Assembly (NCBI RefSeq): GCF_003854895.1 | Contig: NZ_CP033966.1 | Location: 1,240,001-1,304,000, forward strand | Length of the DNA: 64,000 bases | Origin: Pigmentiphaga sp. H8 | GTDB taxonomy: Bacteria; Pseudomonadota; Gammaproteobacteria; Burkholderiales; Burkholderiaceae_B | Reading direction: 5' to 3' | Shown here: piece after piece, positions 15,528 to 24,236 of the stretch | Position numbering within the stretch: the stretch's first letter is position 1 | Layout of the letters: each line of letters begins with the position of its first letter | Translations under genes and position numbers: made by a program | Notes under the pieces: model-generated | Seen by the model: the letters and a program-made list of their open reading frames with translations, nothing else | Databases searched by the model: none | Told to the model about the DNA's origin: nothing

Positions 15528-15683
15528 ATGCTCACCACAATAATTCTGATCATCCTGCTGCTGGCGCTGGTCGGCGCCTTTCCCGCGTGGCCCCATGCCG
15601 CCAACTGGGGATACGGGCCCTCGGGCATCATCGGGGTGATCCTGGTCGTGCTGATCGTCCTGCTGTTGATGGGAAGGATATAG
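15528..15683 (+). CDS. DUF3309-type small membrane protein
   Basis: The protein has 51 residues: MLTTIILIILLLALVGAFP, a short polar centre (AWPHAANWGYGPSG) and a second hydrophobic helix (IIGVILVVLIVLLLMGRI). The layout and central W-G-Y-GPSG motif match DUF3309 proteins of proteobacteria, which are two-helix inner-membrane proteins of unknown role. ATG 15528 follows GAGGAGAAC, a good ribosome binding site. The gene stands alone between the LytTR gene and the converging channel gene. Confidence 0.8.
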   Translation: MLTTIILIILLLALVGAFPAWPHAANWGYGPSGIIGVILVVLIVLLLMGRI

Positions 15684-15705
15684 GCCCCGGGCGGCGGGGA
15701 GACGC

Positions 15706-16161
15706 TCAGCGGCGGTCCTCGCCGCCCTGGCGCTCGCGCCAGTTGCGCCGCATGAGAATGAACGTGAACGAGGTGGACCAGCCGATCAGGATCAGGCCCA
15801 CCAGGGGTTCCACCGAGGCCAGCAGGCGCAGCGGCCCGGTGGGAAAGATGTCGCCCAGGCTCTGGGTGGTAAAGGTTTCCAGTCCGAAATAGATGTAGGC
15901 CAGGGGGCCCGCGCTGGCCGCGCCGGTCAGGCGCCCCAGGCCCAGCCATTCCGCGCCTATCCAGTAGCCGGCGCCGAACAGCATGCCTTCCAGGCAATGA
16001 GCGGCGATGATGGCGCAGATCAGCACGCCTATGTTCGCCCGCCCGCTCCAGCGCCGCGGATGGATGGAGGAAATGAAGCGCAAGGCTTCGTAGTGCAGGG
16101 CGACGGTGCCGATGGAGAAGACCACGGTCAGGCCGATGGCCAGGAAATAGTGCGCCGGCAT
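15706..16161 (-). CDS. Two-TM ion channel family protein
   Basis: The protein has 151 residues. It shows a first hydrophobic helix (FLAIGLTVVFSIGTVALHY), further hydrophobic segments, a pore-loop-like sequence (YFGLETFTTQSLGDIFP) and a final helix (LVGLILIGWSTSFTFILM). The layout fits the Ion_trans_2 (KcsA-like) superfamily. The potassium filter TVGYG is replaced by TQSLGD, so ion selectivity is uncertain. ATG 16161 is chosen because the protein then begins directly before the first helix. A longer frame to 16389 would run into the promoter region of the divergent META lipoprotein. Confidence 0.75.
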   Translation of the reverse strand: MPAHYFLAIGLTVVFSIGTVALHYEALRFISSIHPRRWSGRANIGVLICAIIAAHCLEGMLFGAGYWIGAEWLGLGRLTGAASAGPLAYIYFGLETFTTQSLGDIFPTGPLRLLASVEPLVGLILIGWSTSFTFILMRRNWRERQGGEDRR

Positions 16162-16291
16162 CGTTTCTTTGTCAGGACTTGTTGCGGGTGGGGGACGATT
16201 ATTGCAGTTGTAGCACTCCCCGGACGGTGGCCGCATGCGGGGGCGCCGCGCAATGCTACGCTTGATGGCCCCAAGAAGAAGGAGAACGTCC

Positions 16292-17110
16292 ATGAAACGG
16301 ACCTGGAAAATCCTGCTCGCGGCGGTCGTGGTGCAGGGACTGGCGGCCTGCGCCCAGCAGGGCGGCGCGGCGGGCGGCCCCGGCGGCAAGGCGGATACCT
16401 CGATCCTGACGGCCTACCACTGGCGCCTGCAGCAGGCGCTGAACGCGACCGGCGCGCCCCAGCCCGACGCGGTGAACACCCATGGCGGCCAGGCGCTGCA
16501 ACTGACCTTCGCCGGCGAGCGCGTTGCCGTGGCGGGCCTGTGCAACACGCTGGGCGGGGGCTACCGTGTCGATGGCGCGCGAATGGCCATCACGCAAATG
16601 GTCGGCACCCTGCGCATGTGCCCCGACCAGGCCTTGATGAAATACGAACGGGACGTGGCCGAGCGGCTGCCGACGGTCTCGGGCTGGGAGATATCGGGCG
16701 GCACCGCGCGGCCTGACGCGGGGGCGCAGCCGGCCCTGAAGCTGACCTTCGCCGACGGCAGCCAATGGCGGCTGGCCGGCACGCCCACCGACCAGACGCG
16801 CTACGGCTCGGCGGGCGAGACCATGTTCCTGGAGGTGGCCCCCGACCTGGTGCCGTGCAGCCATCCCCTGATTCCCAACATGAAGTGCATGCGGGTCCGC
16901 ACGGTCAGCTACGACGGCGCCGGCATCAAGCAGGGCTATGGCGATTGGGAGGCCTTCTACGGCAACATCCAGGGCTATACCCATACCGCCGGCGTACGCA
17001 ACGTGCTGCGGATCAAGCGCTATACCGTCGCCAACCCGCCGGCCGACGCTTCCCGCTATGCCTACGTGCTCGACATGACCGTGGAAAGCGAGCAGGTGTC
17101 GGGGCGCTGA
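16292..17110 (+). CDS. META and DUF4377 domain lipoprotein
   Basis: The protein has 272 residues. The lipoprotein signal peptide ends LAAC (cysteine near residue 20). A META/HslJ-like domain follows (about 35-165; YHWRLQQALNATG, CNTLGGGYRVDGARMAIT, GTLRMCPD), then a DUF4377 domain (about 185-265; MFLEVAPDLVPCSHPL, CMRVRTVSYDG, GDWEAFYGNIQGYTH). META proteins are linked to heat-shock, motility and envelope integrity, but no biochemical role is settled. ATG 16292 is preceded by AGAAGGAGAACGTCC. Its stop lies 15 bases from the converging Hsp70 gene. Confidence 0.88.
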   Translation: MKRTWKILLAAVVVQGLAACAQQGGAAGGPGGKADTSILTAYHWRLQQALNATGAPQPDAVNTHGGQALQLTFAGERVAVAGLCNTLGGGYRVDGARMAITQMVGTLRMCPDQALMKYERDVAERLPTVSGWEISGGTARPDAGAQPALKLTFADGSQWRLAGTPTDQTRYGSAGETMFLEVAPDLVPCSHPLIPNMKCMRVRTVSYDGAGIKQGYGDWEAFYGNIQGYTHTAGVRNVLRIKRYTVANPPADASRYAYVLDMTVESEQVSGR

Positions 17111-17125
17111 GCTCCGGCCGGCGTT

Positions 17126-18379
17126 TCACCCCAGGCGCCGCGCGGCGTCCAGGGCCAGGCCCGTTCCTATGCTGCCGAACGTGTCTCCCTGGACCGCGCG
17201 CGCCGCGGGCAGCAGCGAGGCGACCTGGTTGCGCAGCAGGGGCACGCTGCTCGATCCTCCCGTGAAGAACACCGTATCGACCGCCCGCGCGGCAACGCCG
17301 GCGGTGTCCAGCAGCCCCGCGATCGTCCCGCCTATGCGGTCCACCAGATGTTCGATGGCGGCATCCAGGTCGGCGCGCGTCGCCACCTGGACCAAGCCGG
17401 GCTCGACGCGGCCCAGGTCCATCCGGGCCTCGGGCTCGGCGGCCAGCGCGATCTTCGCTTCCTCGACCTGGAAGGCCACCCAGTGGCCCGCGCGTTCCTT
17501 GACCAGTTCCAACAGCCGGGCGAGCTTGTCCTTCTCGGCCGATTCGTGGAACAGCTCGGCCAGCATGGTGGCCGACTTGCGGGCATAGACCTGGTTGATG
17601 GTGTGCCACGACGCCAGGTTGAAGTAGGGCGTCGAAGGCATCTCCTTGCCGCTGGCCAGGCGGCTGCCCAGCCCCAGCAGCGGCATCACGGTGCGCAGGC
17701 TCAGGTACTTGTCGAAGTCGGTGCCGCCGATGTGGACCCCGCCGTTGGCCAGGATGTCGTCGCGCCGGTCGGCGGCGGCCGCGCGCGCGGGGTTCAGGCG
17801 TATCAGCGTGAAGTCCGACGTGCCGCCGCCGATGTCCACCACCAGCACCAGTTCCTCGCCGGTGATCTGCGATTCATAGTCGAAGGCGGCCGCCATCGGT
17901 TCGTACTGGAATTCGACGTGGCGAAAGCCCACTTCGCGGGCGATCTCGGCCAGCGTCTCCTGGGCCTTGGCATCCGCGCGCGGATCGTCGTCGATGAAGA
18001 AGACGGGGCGGCCGAACACCGCCTGGTCGAAAGTCCTGCCGGCCGCGCGCTCGGCGCGCCGCTTGAGCTCGCCGATGAAGCGGGAGAGCAGCAGGCGGAA
18101 CGGCAGCGCCCGGCCCTGGACCTCGGTGTGGCCTTCCATCAGCGGCGTGCCCAGCAGGCTTTTCAGCGCCCGCATCAGCCGGCCGTCATAGCCTTCAAGG
18201 TAGTCCCGGACCGCCGCGCGGCCGAAGCTGGTCTCGATGTCCTCGGCGTGGAAGAAGACCGCCGAGGGAAAGGTGGGCTGGCCGTCTTCCAGCGGCAGCA
18301 GCGAGGGGGCGGCGGGCCGGTGCCAGCCGACGGTGGAGTTGGACGTCCCGAAATCGACGCCGCATGCGTTTGAGATCAT
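17126..18379 (-). CDS. Hsp70-family protein, YegD-like
   Basis: The protein has 417 residues. It has the actin-like ATPase signatures of Hsp70: the phosphate-1 loop GVDFGTSNSTV near the N-terminus, the phosphate-2 region LVLVVDIGGGTSDFTLIRL (about 190-208) and an adenosine-site motif VFFTGGSSSVPLLRNQV near the C-terminus. It ends right after the ATPase domain, so the substrate-binding domain of DnaK is missing, as in E. coli YegD. Function is unknown; it may be a chaperone-like ATPase or a scaffold. ATG 18379 gives the family start MISNACGVDFG; an upstream GTG at 18457 adds a sequence with no similarity. Confidence 0.9.
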   Translation of the reverse strand: MISNACGVDFGTSNSTVGWHRPAAPSLLPLEDGQPTFPSAVFFHAEDIETSFGRAAVRDYLEGYDGRLMRALKSLLGTPLMEGHTEVQGRALPFRLLLSRFIGELKRRAERAAGRTFDQAVFGRPVFFIDDDPRADAKAQETLAEIAREVGFRHVEFQYEPMAAAFDYESQITGEELVLVVDIGGGTSDFTLIRLNPARAAAADRRDDILANGGVHIGGTDFDKYLSLRTVMPLLGLGSRLASGKEMPSTPYFNLASWHTINQVYARKSATMLAELFHESAEKDKLARLLELVKERAGHWVAFQVEEAKIALAAEPEARMDLGRVEPGLVQVATRADLDAAIEHLVDRIGGTIAGLLDTAGVAARAVDTVFFTGGSSSVPLLRNQVASLLPAARAVQGDTFGSIGTGLALDAARRLG

Positions 18380-18588
18380 GAAGGGAAAGGAAAAAGGCGC
18401 CGCGGCCCCGGAGGGGACTGCTTTTCGGTCGCGGAGTGGGACCGCGACGGAAAACACAGATCGATATGCGGTCTTGGCATGGTCCGCCTGGGCGGGCCGG
18501 TGTTAAAACGTGGAACGACGTCATTGTATGCGCAGCCACCGACCGTGCCACGTCCCGTGCATGGTCCTCGTCCAAAGGAGCCTTACGC

Positions 18589-19404
18589 ATGTCATTCAAA
18601 GCCTTAGCCGCGGTCGTTGGCGTGTCGCTGGCCGGCATGGGGTGCGCCGTCGCGCCCGTCGGCGAAGACGCCGCGCTGAAGCAGGCCATCGCCAGCCCGG
18701 CGCGCACGCCGGCGTTCGTCGCCCGCGATGCCGCCCGCAAGCCTTACGAAGTGCTGCATTTCCTCGAACTGAAGCCGGACGCCACCGTGGTCGAGATCTC
18801 GCCCGGGGCCGGCTACTGGACCGAGATCCTCGCGCCGTACCTGAGGCCGCGCGGGACCTACTACGCGGCCCAGTATCCCCAGGACGGCGGCGGCCGTGCC
18901 TATTACCAGGAGTACTACCGGAATTTCCGCGCCAAGCTGGACGCCAATCCGGCTCTGTACGACCGGGTCCGGGTGACGACCTTCGGCAAGGGCCGCTACG
19001 ATATCGCGCCGCCGGGCAGCGCCGACATCGTGCTGACCTTCCGCAACCTGCACAACTGGATGAACGACGGCTATGCGGAGGAAGTGCTGGCCGCCTTCTA
19101 CCGCGCCCTCAAGCCGGGCGGCATCCTGGGCATCGAGGCCCATCGCGGCCGGACCGACAAGCCCCAGGACCCGCGCGCGGCCGACGGCTACGTGCGGCAG
19201 GACTACGCGATACGGCTCGCGCAGCAGGCGGGCTTCGTCTTCGCAGGCAGTTCGGAGGCGCTGGCCAATCCCAGGGATACCAAGGATCATCCGGCGGGAG
19301 TCTGGACGCTGCCGCCTACCTTCCGGCTGGGCGACAAGGATCGCGAACGCTATGCCGCGATCGGGGAGGCCGACGGGTTTCTGCTGAAATTCCGCAAACC
19401 CTAG
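18589..19404 (+). CDS. Exported class I SAM methyltransferase-like lipoprotein
   Basis: The protein has 271 residues. The N-terminus is a lipoprotein-type signal (ALAAVVGVSLAGMGC). The body has a Rossmann methyltransferase layout: motif I is VVEISPGAGYWTEIL, and the post-motifs are ADIVLTFRNLHNWM and ALKPGGILGIEAHRG. Similar exported methyltransferase-like proteins occur in many proteobacteria. Since SAM is not expected in the periplasm, enzymatic activity there is doubtful. ATG 18589 follows AAAGGAGCC. The stop overlaps the stop of the small zinc-ribbon gene on the other strand. Confidence 0.85.
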   Translation: MSFKALAAVVGVSLAGMGCAVAPVGEDAALKQAIASPARTPAFVARDAARKPYEVLHFLELKPDATVVEISPGAGYWTEILAPYLRPRGTYYAAQYPQDGGGRAYYQEYYRNFRAKLDANPALYDRVRVTTFGKGRYDIAPPGSADIVLTFRNLHNWMNDGYAEEVLAAFYRALKPGGILGIEAHRGRTDKPQDPRAADGYVRQDYAIRLAQQAGFVFAGSSEALANPRDTKDHPAGVWTLPPTFRLGDKDRERYAAIGEADGFLLKFRKP

Positions 19405-19595
19405 GTCTTGGACGCTGGCAGCCGGGCGTAGCAGTGCTTGCAGATGGCCGCGGCGGGATGCACGTACTTGCCGCAACTCGGGCACTGCTTGCCGTGCTTT
19501 TCACGGGCGATTTCGCGCGCCTTCGCCCGTTGGCGAGCCTTGAACACGAAGACCCCTACGCAGATGGCAGCGATGATGGCAATGAAAACAATCAT
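19401..19595 (-). CDS. Small membrane protein with C-terminal zinc ribbon
   Basis: The protein has 64 residues. One N-terminal membrane helix (MIVFIAIIAAICVGVFVF) is followed by a very basic linker (KARQRAKAREIAREKHGK) and a zinc ribbon with two CxxC pairs (CPSCGKYVHPAAAICKHC). The layout suggests an inner-membrane anchor with the ribbon in the cytoplasm. No specific family is recognised. ATG 19595 is preceded by AACGGGAAGAGC. Longer open sequence upstream to 19814 has no protein-like composition. Confidence 0.7.
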   Translation of the reverse strand: MIVFIAIIAAICVGVFVFKARQRAKAREIAREKHGKQCPSCGKYVHPAAAICKHCYARLPASKT

Positions 19596-19935
19596 GCTCT
19601 TCCCGTTGAATTTGCGCGAACGAGTATAGGGGGGATGTGTTATCGGAAGTTTGCAGGATGTCTCAATTGTTATAAAGAACGCAGGGTTTTTTTCTGCGAA
19701 AGACGCACTGCGCGGGCCGGGAAAATTGCCTCGCGAGCAACAGGGTCGCCTGAACAGTGGCTGAAAGCGCGATTGCGCCCCAGGGGAATCCCGGGGCGAA
19801 GGCCGCATGGCCATGGAAAGAAGGCCCGTCCGCTAGCGAACGGATACACATGGCTGGACCATGGCCGGTCATGATGGCCAAGTTACATTTTTCGGCAACC
19901 CTATCGGGAAATCGGTAACGGCGAAGCCGGGGTGT
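19596..19935. other. Non-coding interval
   Basis: These 340 bases lie between the small zinc-ribbon gene and the end of the thioesterase gene. The part near 19625-19735 is AT-richer than the surroundings and would hold the promoter of the zinc-ribbon gene. I see no RNA gene, clear hairpin terminator or protein-like frame in it. Confidence 0.5.
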
Positions 19936-20367
19936 TCAGGCTTGCCAGTAGCCGCCGGCCTCGATGGCGCGGCGGACATCCTCGGGCACCTCGATGGGCC
20001 GCATGGTGTGCATGTCGATGAATACCAGGACCAGCGCGGCGCGCAGGCGTACCGGCTGGCCGTCGCCGGCGCGGCTCAGTTCGATGGAGATCTTCAGCGA
20101 GGTGCGTCCGACGCCGTCGATCCGCAGCGCCGAGGCGATGTCTTCGCCCAGCCGGCTGGGGGCCAGGAAATCGACCTGCAGGTTGACGATGGGGATGGCG
20201 ATGTGCCGCTCGCCATGCAGCGCGGCGAAGCCGGTGCCCAGGCCGTGCCGGAGCCAGTGCTCGACGGTGTCGTTCAAGATCTCGACATAGCGCGGATAGA
20301 ACACGATGCCGGCGGGATCGCAGTGCTTGAAGCCGATCTCGACCGGCATGACATGGATGGTTCCCAT
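19936..20367 (-). CDS. Acyl-CoA thioesterase, 4-hydroxybenzoyl-CoA thioesterase-like hotdog protein
   Basis: The protein has 143 residues. The catalytic motif is FKHCDPAGIVFYPRY (residues 13-27), with the aspartate typical of 4-hydroxybenzoyl-CoA thioesterases; the hotdog helix and strands follow (VEHWLRHGLGTG, IAIPIVNLQVDFLAPSRLGE). It hydrolyses an acyl- or aryl-CoA to acid and CoA. ATG 20367 has AAGGA six bases upstream. It is the last gene of the TRAP-iorAB run on the minus strand, 63 bases after iorB, so it probably acts on the CoA thioester made by IorAB (inference). Confidence 0.9.
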   Translation of the reverse strand: MGTIHVMPVEIGFKHCDPAGIVFYPRYVEILNDTVEHWLRHGLGTGFAALHGERHIAIPIVNLQVDFLAPSRLGEDIASALRIDGVGRTSLKISIELSRAGDGQPVRLRAALVLVFIDMHTMRPIEVPEDVRRAIEAGGYWQA

Positions 20368-20430
20368 GCGGTTTCCTTGATGGATGGAACGGGCGGGCGC
20401 GGGAGGGAGGCCGCGGCCCTCAATTAGACC

Positions 20431-21951
20431 TCATGCCCGGGCCTCTGGCGCGGCCGGCACGATGCCCGAGAGCTGCCGGGCGAGCCGTTCGCCGCTGTCG
20501 TCGGCCAGCGCGGCCTCGCGCAGGCTGGCCACGGTGCGCGCGGCGTCGGGCCGGCCGCGCAGGGCGGGCAGCACGGCCATGATCTTGCGGTAGCTGCCCA
20601 GGCCGCGCGCGTGGGTGTCGCCGTAGCCCTTGATCAGGCGTGGGCATTCGGCGATTTCGCAGGCCAGGCCGTAGTCCGCGGGCGCGAGCCGCATGACGCG
20701 GTCCAGCCAGTCCTGTATGCCGGCCGTCTCGCGCTCTTGCCGCAGCGACCGTAGCCGCAGCCGCTTGAAGGCCGTGACGCCGTACAGCAGCAGGAATCCG
20801 CGCAGGCTGGACGTGCGCACGACGCGGCCGCTACGGGTGGCGCGCGCCAGCAGCGGGCCGGCCCAGCGCGAGGCCAGCAGCCACCGCCCGAGGCCAGCCG
20901 GCAGCATGTCGGCGATCTCTTCCGGGCGAGGGTGGAAGAATTCGTTGATGCGCAGCATCTGCCCGGCGCGGGCCCCGTGCTGCTGCCGGACGCGGTCGAA
21001 GCGGGTCGCGCGGATCTTCAGTTCGGCGACGCGCACCGTGTCCTCGTAGGTCATCCACAGGGCGAGATAGCGCGCGGTCTCGCGCAGCAGGCGGCCGGCC
21101 CGGTCGATGTTACGGACGGCGTCCACCAGGGGCCGCAGCCGGTCCAGGTACAGGGCGGCGTAGGCCGGGTCCTGGTAGTCGGCGGCGCGGACGATGCCCG
21201 CCCGGAGGATCTCCTTGAGCGGGGCGGGAAACTCCCGGTCGATGCGGGCGTCCAGCGGCGCGAGCCGGGCGTCGATGGCCGTGTCGGCCGTCGGCGGCGC
21301 CGAGGACGGCGGGGGGGCGTCGACATGGGCGCGAAAGCCCGCGTCGAACGCCTGCAGGCTGGCAGCCACGCCTATCCCGCCGCGCTCGATGGCGGCTTCG
21401 AAGGCTTGCCGGTCCCAGGGCAGCGTCCCCGTGGCGGCCAGCGCACCGAACAGGGTCGCGCTGATGACGCTGCCGCTGCGTTCGGCCAGGGCTGAATAGT
21501 CGCGGCAGACGAATTCGCGGGCGGCCGCGCGTCCCGCCTCGTACAGCGATGCATAGTCCTTGCGCCCGTCGCCCATGGCCATCTTCTCGGGCAGGGCATA
21601 GACGCGGTTGGACGAGGCGATCAGCACGGTCCTGTCCGGGGTTACGAGTCCTCGCTGCACCGCCCGGGCCGCCTCCATCAGTTCGGAGGCGATCACCACA
21701 TCCACGTCGCCGGGAACGGGCATCAGACCGAGCACGGGCGTGCGTGTTCGGTCGCGGGGGCTGGGCAGGACCTCCACGTAGTAGATGGTGGCGCCGGTGC
21801 GCTGCGCGACGCCGGGGACTGACGTGGACTGGGCGTGGAAGCCCGCGTGTTCGGCCGTGGCCACGATCCAGTCGGCCAGCACCCCGCCGCCTTCCCCGCC
21901 CATGGCGAGGATGGCGATCTTGATCGGGCGCGCGGTTGCCTCAAGCGGCAT
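20431..21951 (-). CDS. iorB: Indolepyruvate oxidoreductase subunit beta-like protein with C-terminal DUF6537-type domain
   Basis: The protein has 506 residues. The N-terminal 190 residues are the pyruvate:ferredoxin oxidoreductase gamma domain (IKIAILAMGGEGGGVLADWIV, VPGVAQRTGATIYYVEVL, DVVIASELMEAARAV). The rest is a long helical domain found in proteobacterial IorB proteins. With IorA it oxidatively decarboxylates aryl-pyruvates to aryl-acetyl-CoA. ATG 21951 is chosen because AGGAG lies eight bases upstream. A TTG at 21972 would add seven residues with no support. It overlaps the end of iorA by 11 bases, so the subunits are co-translated. Confidence 0.85.
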   Translation of the reverse strand: MPLEATARPIKIAILAMGGEGGGVLADWIVATAEHAGFHAQSTSVPGVAQRTGATIYYVEVLPSPRDRTRTPVLGLMPVPGDVDVVIASELMEAARAVQRGLVTPDRTVLIASSNRVYALPEKMAMGDGRKDYASLYEAGRAAAREFVCRDYSALAERSGSVISATLFGALAATGTLPWDRQAFEAAIERGGIGVAASLQAFDAGFRAHVDAPPPSSAPPTADTAIDARLAPLDARIDREFPAPLKEILRAGIVRAADYQDPAYAALYLDRLRPLVDAVRNIDRAGRLLRETARYLALWMTYEDTVRVAELKIRATRFDRVRQQHGARAGQMLRINEFFHPRPEEIADMLPAGLGRWLLASRWAGPLLARATRSGRVVRTSSLRGFLLLYGVTAFKRLRLRSLRQERETAGIQDWLDRVMRLAPADYGLACEIAECPRLIKGYGDTHARGLGSYRKIMAVLPALRGRPDAARTVASLREAALADDSGERLARQLSGIVPAAPEARA

Positions 21952-24127
21952 GGCGATACTCCTGCTTGGCAAGGCGGCGCTGCAGGAAGCCGATGATTTT
22001 TCCGGCCAGGCGCGCGCCCAGGGTTTCGAGGCGGGTGGGATTGGTCACGACGTCGGCCCGGTAGAACGACGGACACAGCACGGCGGCGTGCGAGACCTCC
22101 CCGCACAGGCCGCAGCCCACGCAGCTGGGCAGCACGGTGGCGACCGGGTCGCGGCGCAGCGGGTCGGGGTTGTCCTTGATCGACAGCGAGGGGCAGCCGG
22201 ACAGGCGTATGCAGGAGTGGTCGCCGGTGCAGGTGTCGTGGTCGATGCCGAACTGCTCCTTGACGACCCGCCGGCCTTCCTTGGCCATCCGGCGCTGTTG
22301 GGGCTTGATCCGCCGCTGCTTGTTCAGCATGCATTCGGACTGGGCGATCACGACCTTGGGGCCGGGCTCGTCGGACGTCAGCGCCTCGTCCAGGACCGAC
22401 TGCATCTGCTGGAGGTCGTAGGTATGGGTGACGGTGCGGACCCACTCGACGCCCACGCCCCGCACCGCGGCCTCGATGCCGTGGCGGGTCGAGCGGGTGG
22501 GAGCGTCGGCGGCGGACGAGAGGATGTCCTGGCCGCCGGTCGCCGCCGAATAGCCGTTGTCGACGATGACCGTGACGTTGTTGCTGCGGTTGAAGACCGC
22601 GTTGCCGATGCCGGAGGTCAGGCCGTTGTGCCAGAAACCGCCGTCGCCCATGATGCTGATGGTGCGCCGGCCGGTCTCGCCGGTGTTCAGGGCCGCCGCG
22701 CCGGCGGCGCCCAGCCCGTAGCCCATCGAGGTCGCGCCGATGTTGAACGGGGCGAGCGCGGCGAACTGGTGACAGCCGATGTCGGCGCTGACGTAGTGCT
22801 TGCCGATGCGGCGCTCGACCATCTTCATCGCGGTGAAGATGGGACGTTCCGGACAGCCGGTGCAGAAGGAAGGCGGTCGCGGCAGCACTTCGTCCACCTT
22901 TTCCAGTGCGACGCCGGGCATGGACGGCACGATGGGCGGGATCCTGGGTTCCAGCATCCGGGCCACGCCCTCGGGCAGGGGCTGCCGCCCGGCCAGCCCG
23001 GGCGCGTGGCGCTCGAGGAAGCGACGCAGTCCCTTCATCACGACCCGGGGCGTGTATTCCCCGGCGCGCGGCAGGATGTCCTTGCCGTGCAGCACGGTCG
23101 CGACGTCGGCGCGGCGCAGGATGGTGTGCAGCGCCTGTTCGATGAACTCGGGCTGGCCTTCCTCCAGCATCAGCACCGCGTCCTTGCCCCGGCAGAAATC
23201 CAGCACCTCGTCTTCCACGACCGGATAGACGACGTTCATGACATAGATGGGTATGTCGGTATCGCCGTAGATGTTGGCCAGCCCCATCAGCTCCAGCACC
23301 CGCATCAGAGTGTTGTACAGGCCGCCCTGGACGATGATGCCGACATGGCCGGCCTCGCCGTCGAAGCATTCGTTCAGGCCGTGCTCGCGCACGAAATCCT
23401 CGGCCGCCTTCCAGCGCTGCGTGATCTTCTCGTGCTCGTGCACGAAGGTGGCGGGAGCCAGGGCCATGCGTTCCACGTCGCGCCGCGGCTGCTCGATGGC
23501 ATCCTTCAGCGAGAACGCGGGGCGCTTGTTGTCGGTGGCCGCGAAGCGGCCGTGGGCGTGGCAGGCGCGGATGCGCAGCGTCAGCATGACGGGCGTGTTG
23601 CTGGCCTCGGACAGGTCGAAGCTCTGCTGCACGGCGCGCACCAGCGAAGGCAGGTTAGGGCGGGGGTCCAGCAGCCACATCTGCGACTTCATCGCGAAGG
23701 CATGGGAGCGTTCCTGGATGATGCTCGATCCTTCCCCGTAGTCTTCGCCCAGGATGATGAGCGCGCCGCCGGTCACGCCGCCCGAGGCGAGATTGGACAG
23801 CGCGTCCGAGGCCACGTTGGTGCCGACGGTGGACTTGAAGGTGATGGCGCCGCGCAGCGGGTAGTGGACCGAGGCCCCCAGCATGGCGGCCGCCGTCGCC
23901 TCGCTGGCGCTGCTTTCGAAGTGCACGCCCAGTTCGTCCAGGATCTCGCTGGCATCGGCCAGGACGTCCATCAGATGGGAGACGGGCGAGCCCTGGTAGC
24001 CGCCGACGTACGAGACGCCGGACTGCAGCAGGGCCTTGGTCACGGCCAGGATGCCTTCGCCTTCGAACTCCTGGCCCGCGCCCAGGCGCAGCTTCGTGAC
24101 TTCCTGCTTGAATGATCGCTCTGCCAT
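21941..24127 (-). CDS. iorA: Indolepyruvate ferredoxin oxidoreductase, alpha subunit
   Basis: The protein has 728 residues. The N-terminal pyrimidine-binding domain is GNN-like (GGYQGSPVSHLMDVLADA, HFESSASEATAAAMLGASVHY). The central TPP-binding domain holds SADIGCHQFAALAPF and GDGGFWHNGLTSGIGNAVF with the metal motif. The C-terminus carries ferredoxin-type cysteines (CTGDHSC, CPSL, then CVGCGLCGEV). It converts indole-, phenyl- or hydroxyphenylpyruvate plus CoA to the aryl-acetyl-CoA and CO2, passing electrons to ferredoxin. Neighbours are TRAP transporter genes upstream and iorB downstream, in one run. The exact keto acid is not known. Confidence 0.9.
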   Translation of the reverse strand: MAERSFKQEVTKLRLGAGQEFEGEGILAVTKALLQSGVSYVGGYQGSPVSHLMDVLADASEILDELGVHFESSASEATAAAMLGASVHYPLRGAITFKSTVGTNVASDALSNLASGGVTGGALIILGEDYGEGSSIIQERSHAFAMKSQMWLLDPRPNLPSLVRAVQQSFDLSEASNTPVMLTLRIRACHAHGRFAATDNKRPAFSLKDAIEQPRRDVERMALAPATFVHEHEKITQRWKAAEDFVREHGLNECFDGEAGHVGIIVQGGLYNTLMRVLELMGLANIYGDTDIPIYVMNVVYPVVEDEVLDFCRGKDAVLMLEEGQPEFIEQALHTILRRADVATVLHGKDILPRAGEYTPRVVMKGLRRFLERHAPGLAGRQPLPEGVARMLEPRIPPIVPSMPGVALEKVDEVLPRPPSFCTGCPERPIFTAMKMVERRIGKHYVSADIGCHQFAALAPFNIGATSMGYGLGAAGAAALNTGETGRRTISIMGDGGFWHNGLTSGIGNAVFNRSNNVTVIVDNGYSAATGGQDILSSAADAPTRSTRHGIEAAVRGVGVEWVRTVTHTYDLQQMQSVLDEALTSDEPGPKVVIAQSECMLNKQRRIKPQQRRMAKEGRRVVKEQFGIDHDTCTGDHSCIRLSGCPSLSIKDNPDPLRRDPVATVLPSCVGCGLCGEVSHAAVLCPSFYRADVVTNPTRLETLGARLAGKIIGFLQRRLAKQEYRHAA

Positions 24128-24236
24128 AAGCGTTCCGGAAAAAAGGTGAAAGGGACCCCGGCGGCCATCGACGGACGGCCACCATGGGGGAAGAAGGATC
24201 GGGGGACGCGCGCGGCGCGCGGGGAATGTCTCTTCC

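Noticed and set aside
13248..15596. A 782-codon open frame on the minus strand
   Set aside because: It spans three well-supported plus-strand genes (beta-lactamase-like, LytTR, DUF3309) and has no recognisable domain.
21785..24115. A 776-codon open frame on the plus strand opposite iorA/iorB
   Set aside because: Antisense to clear iorAB coding; composition rich in Arg, Gly, His and Val with no motif.
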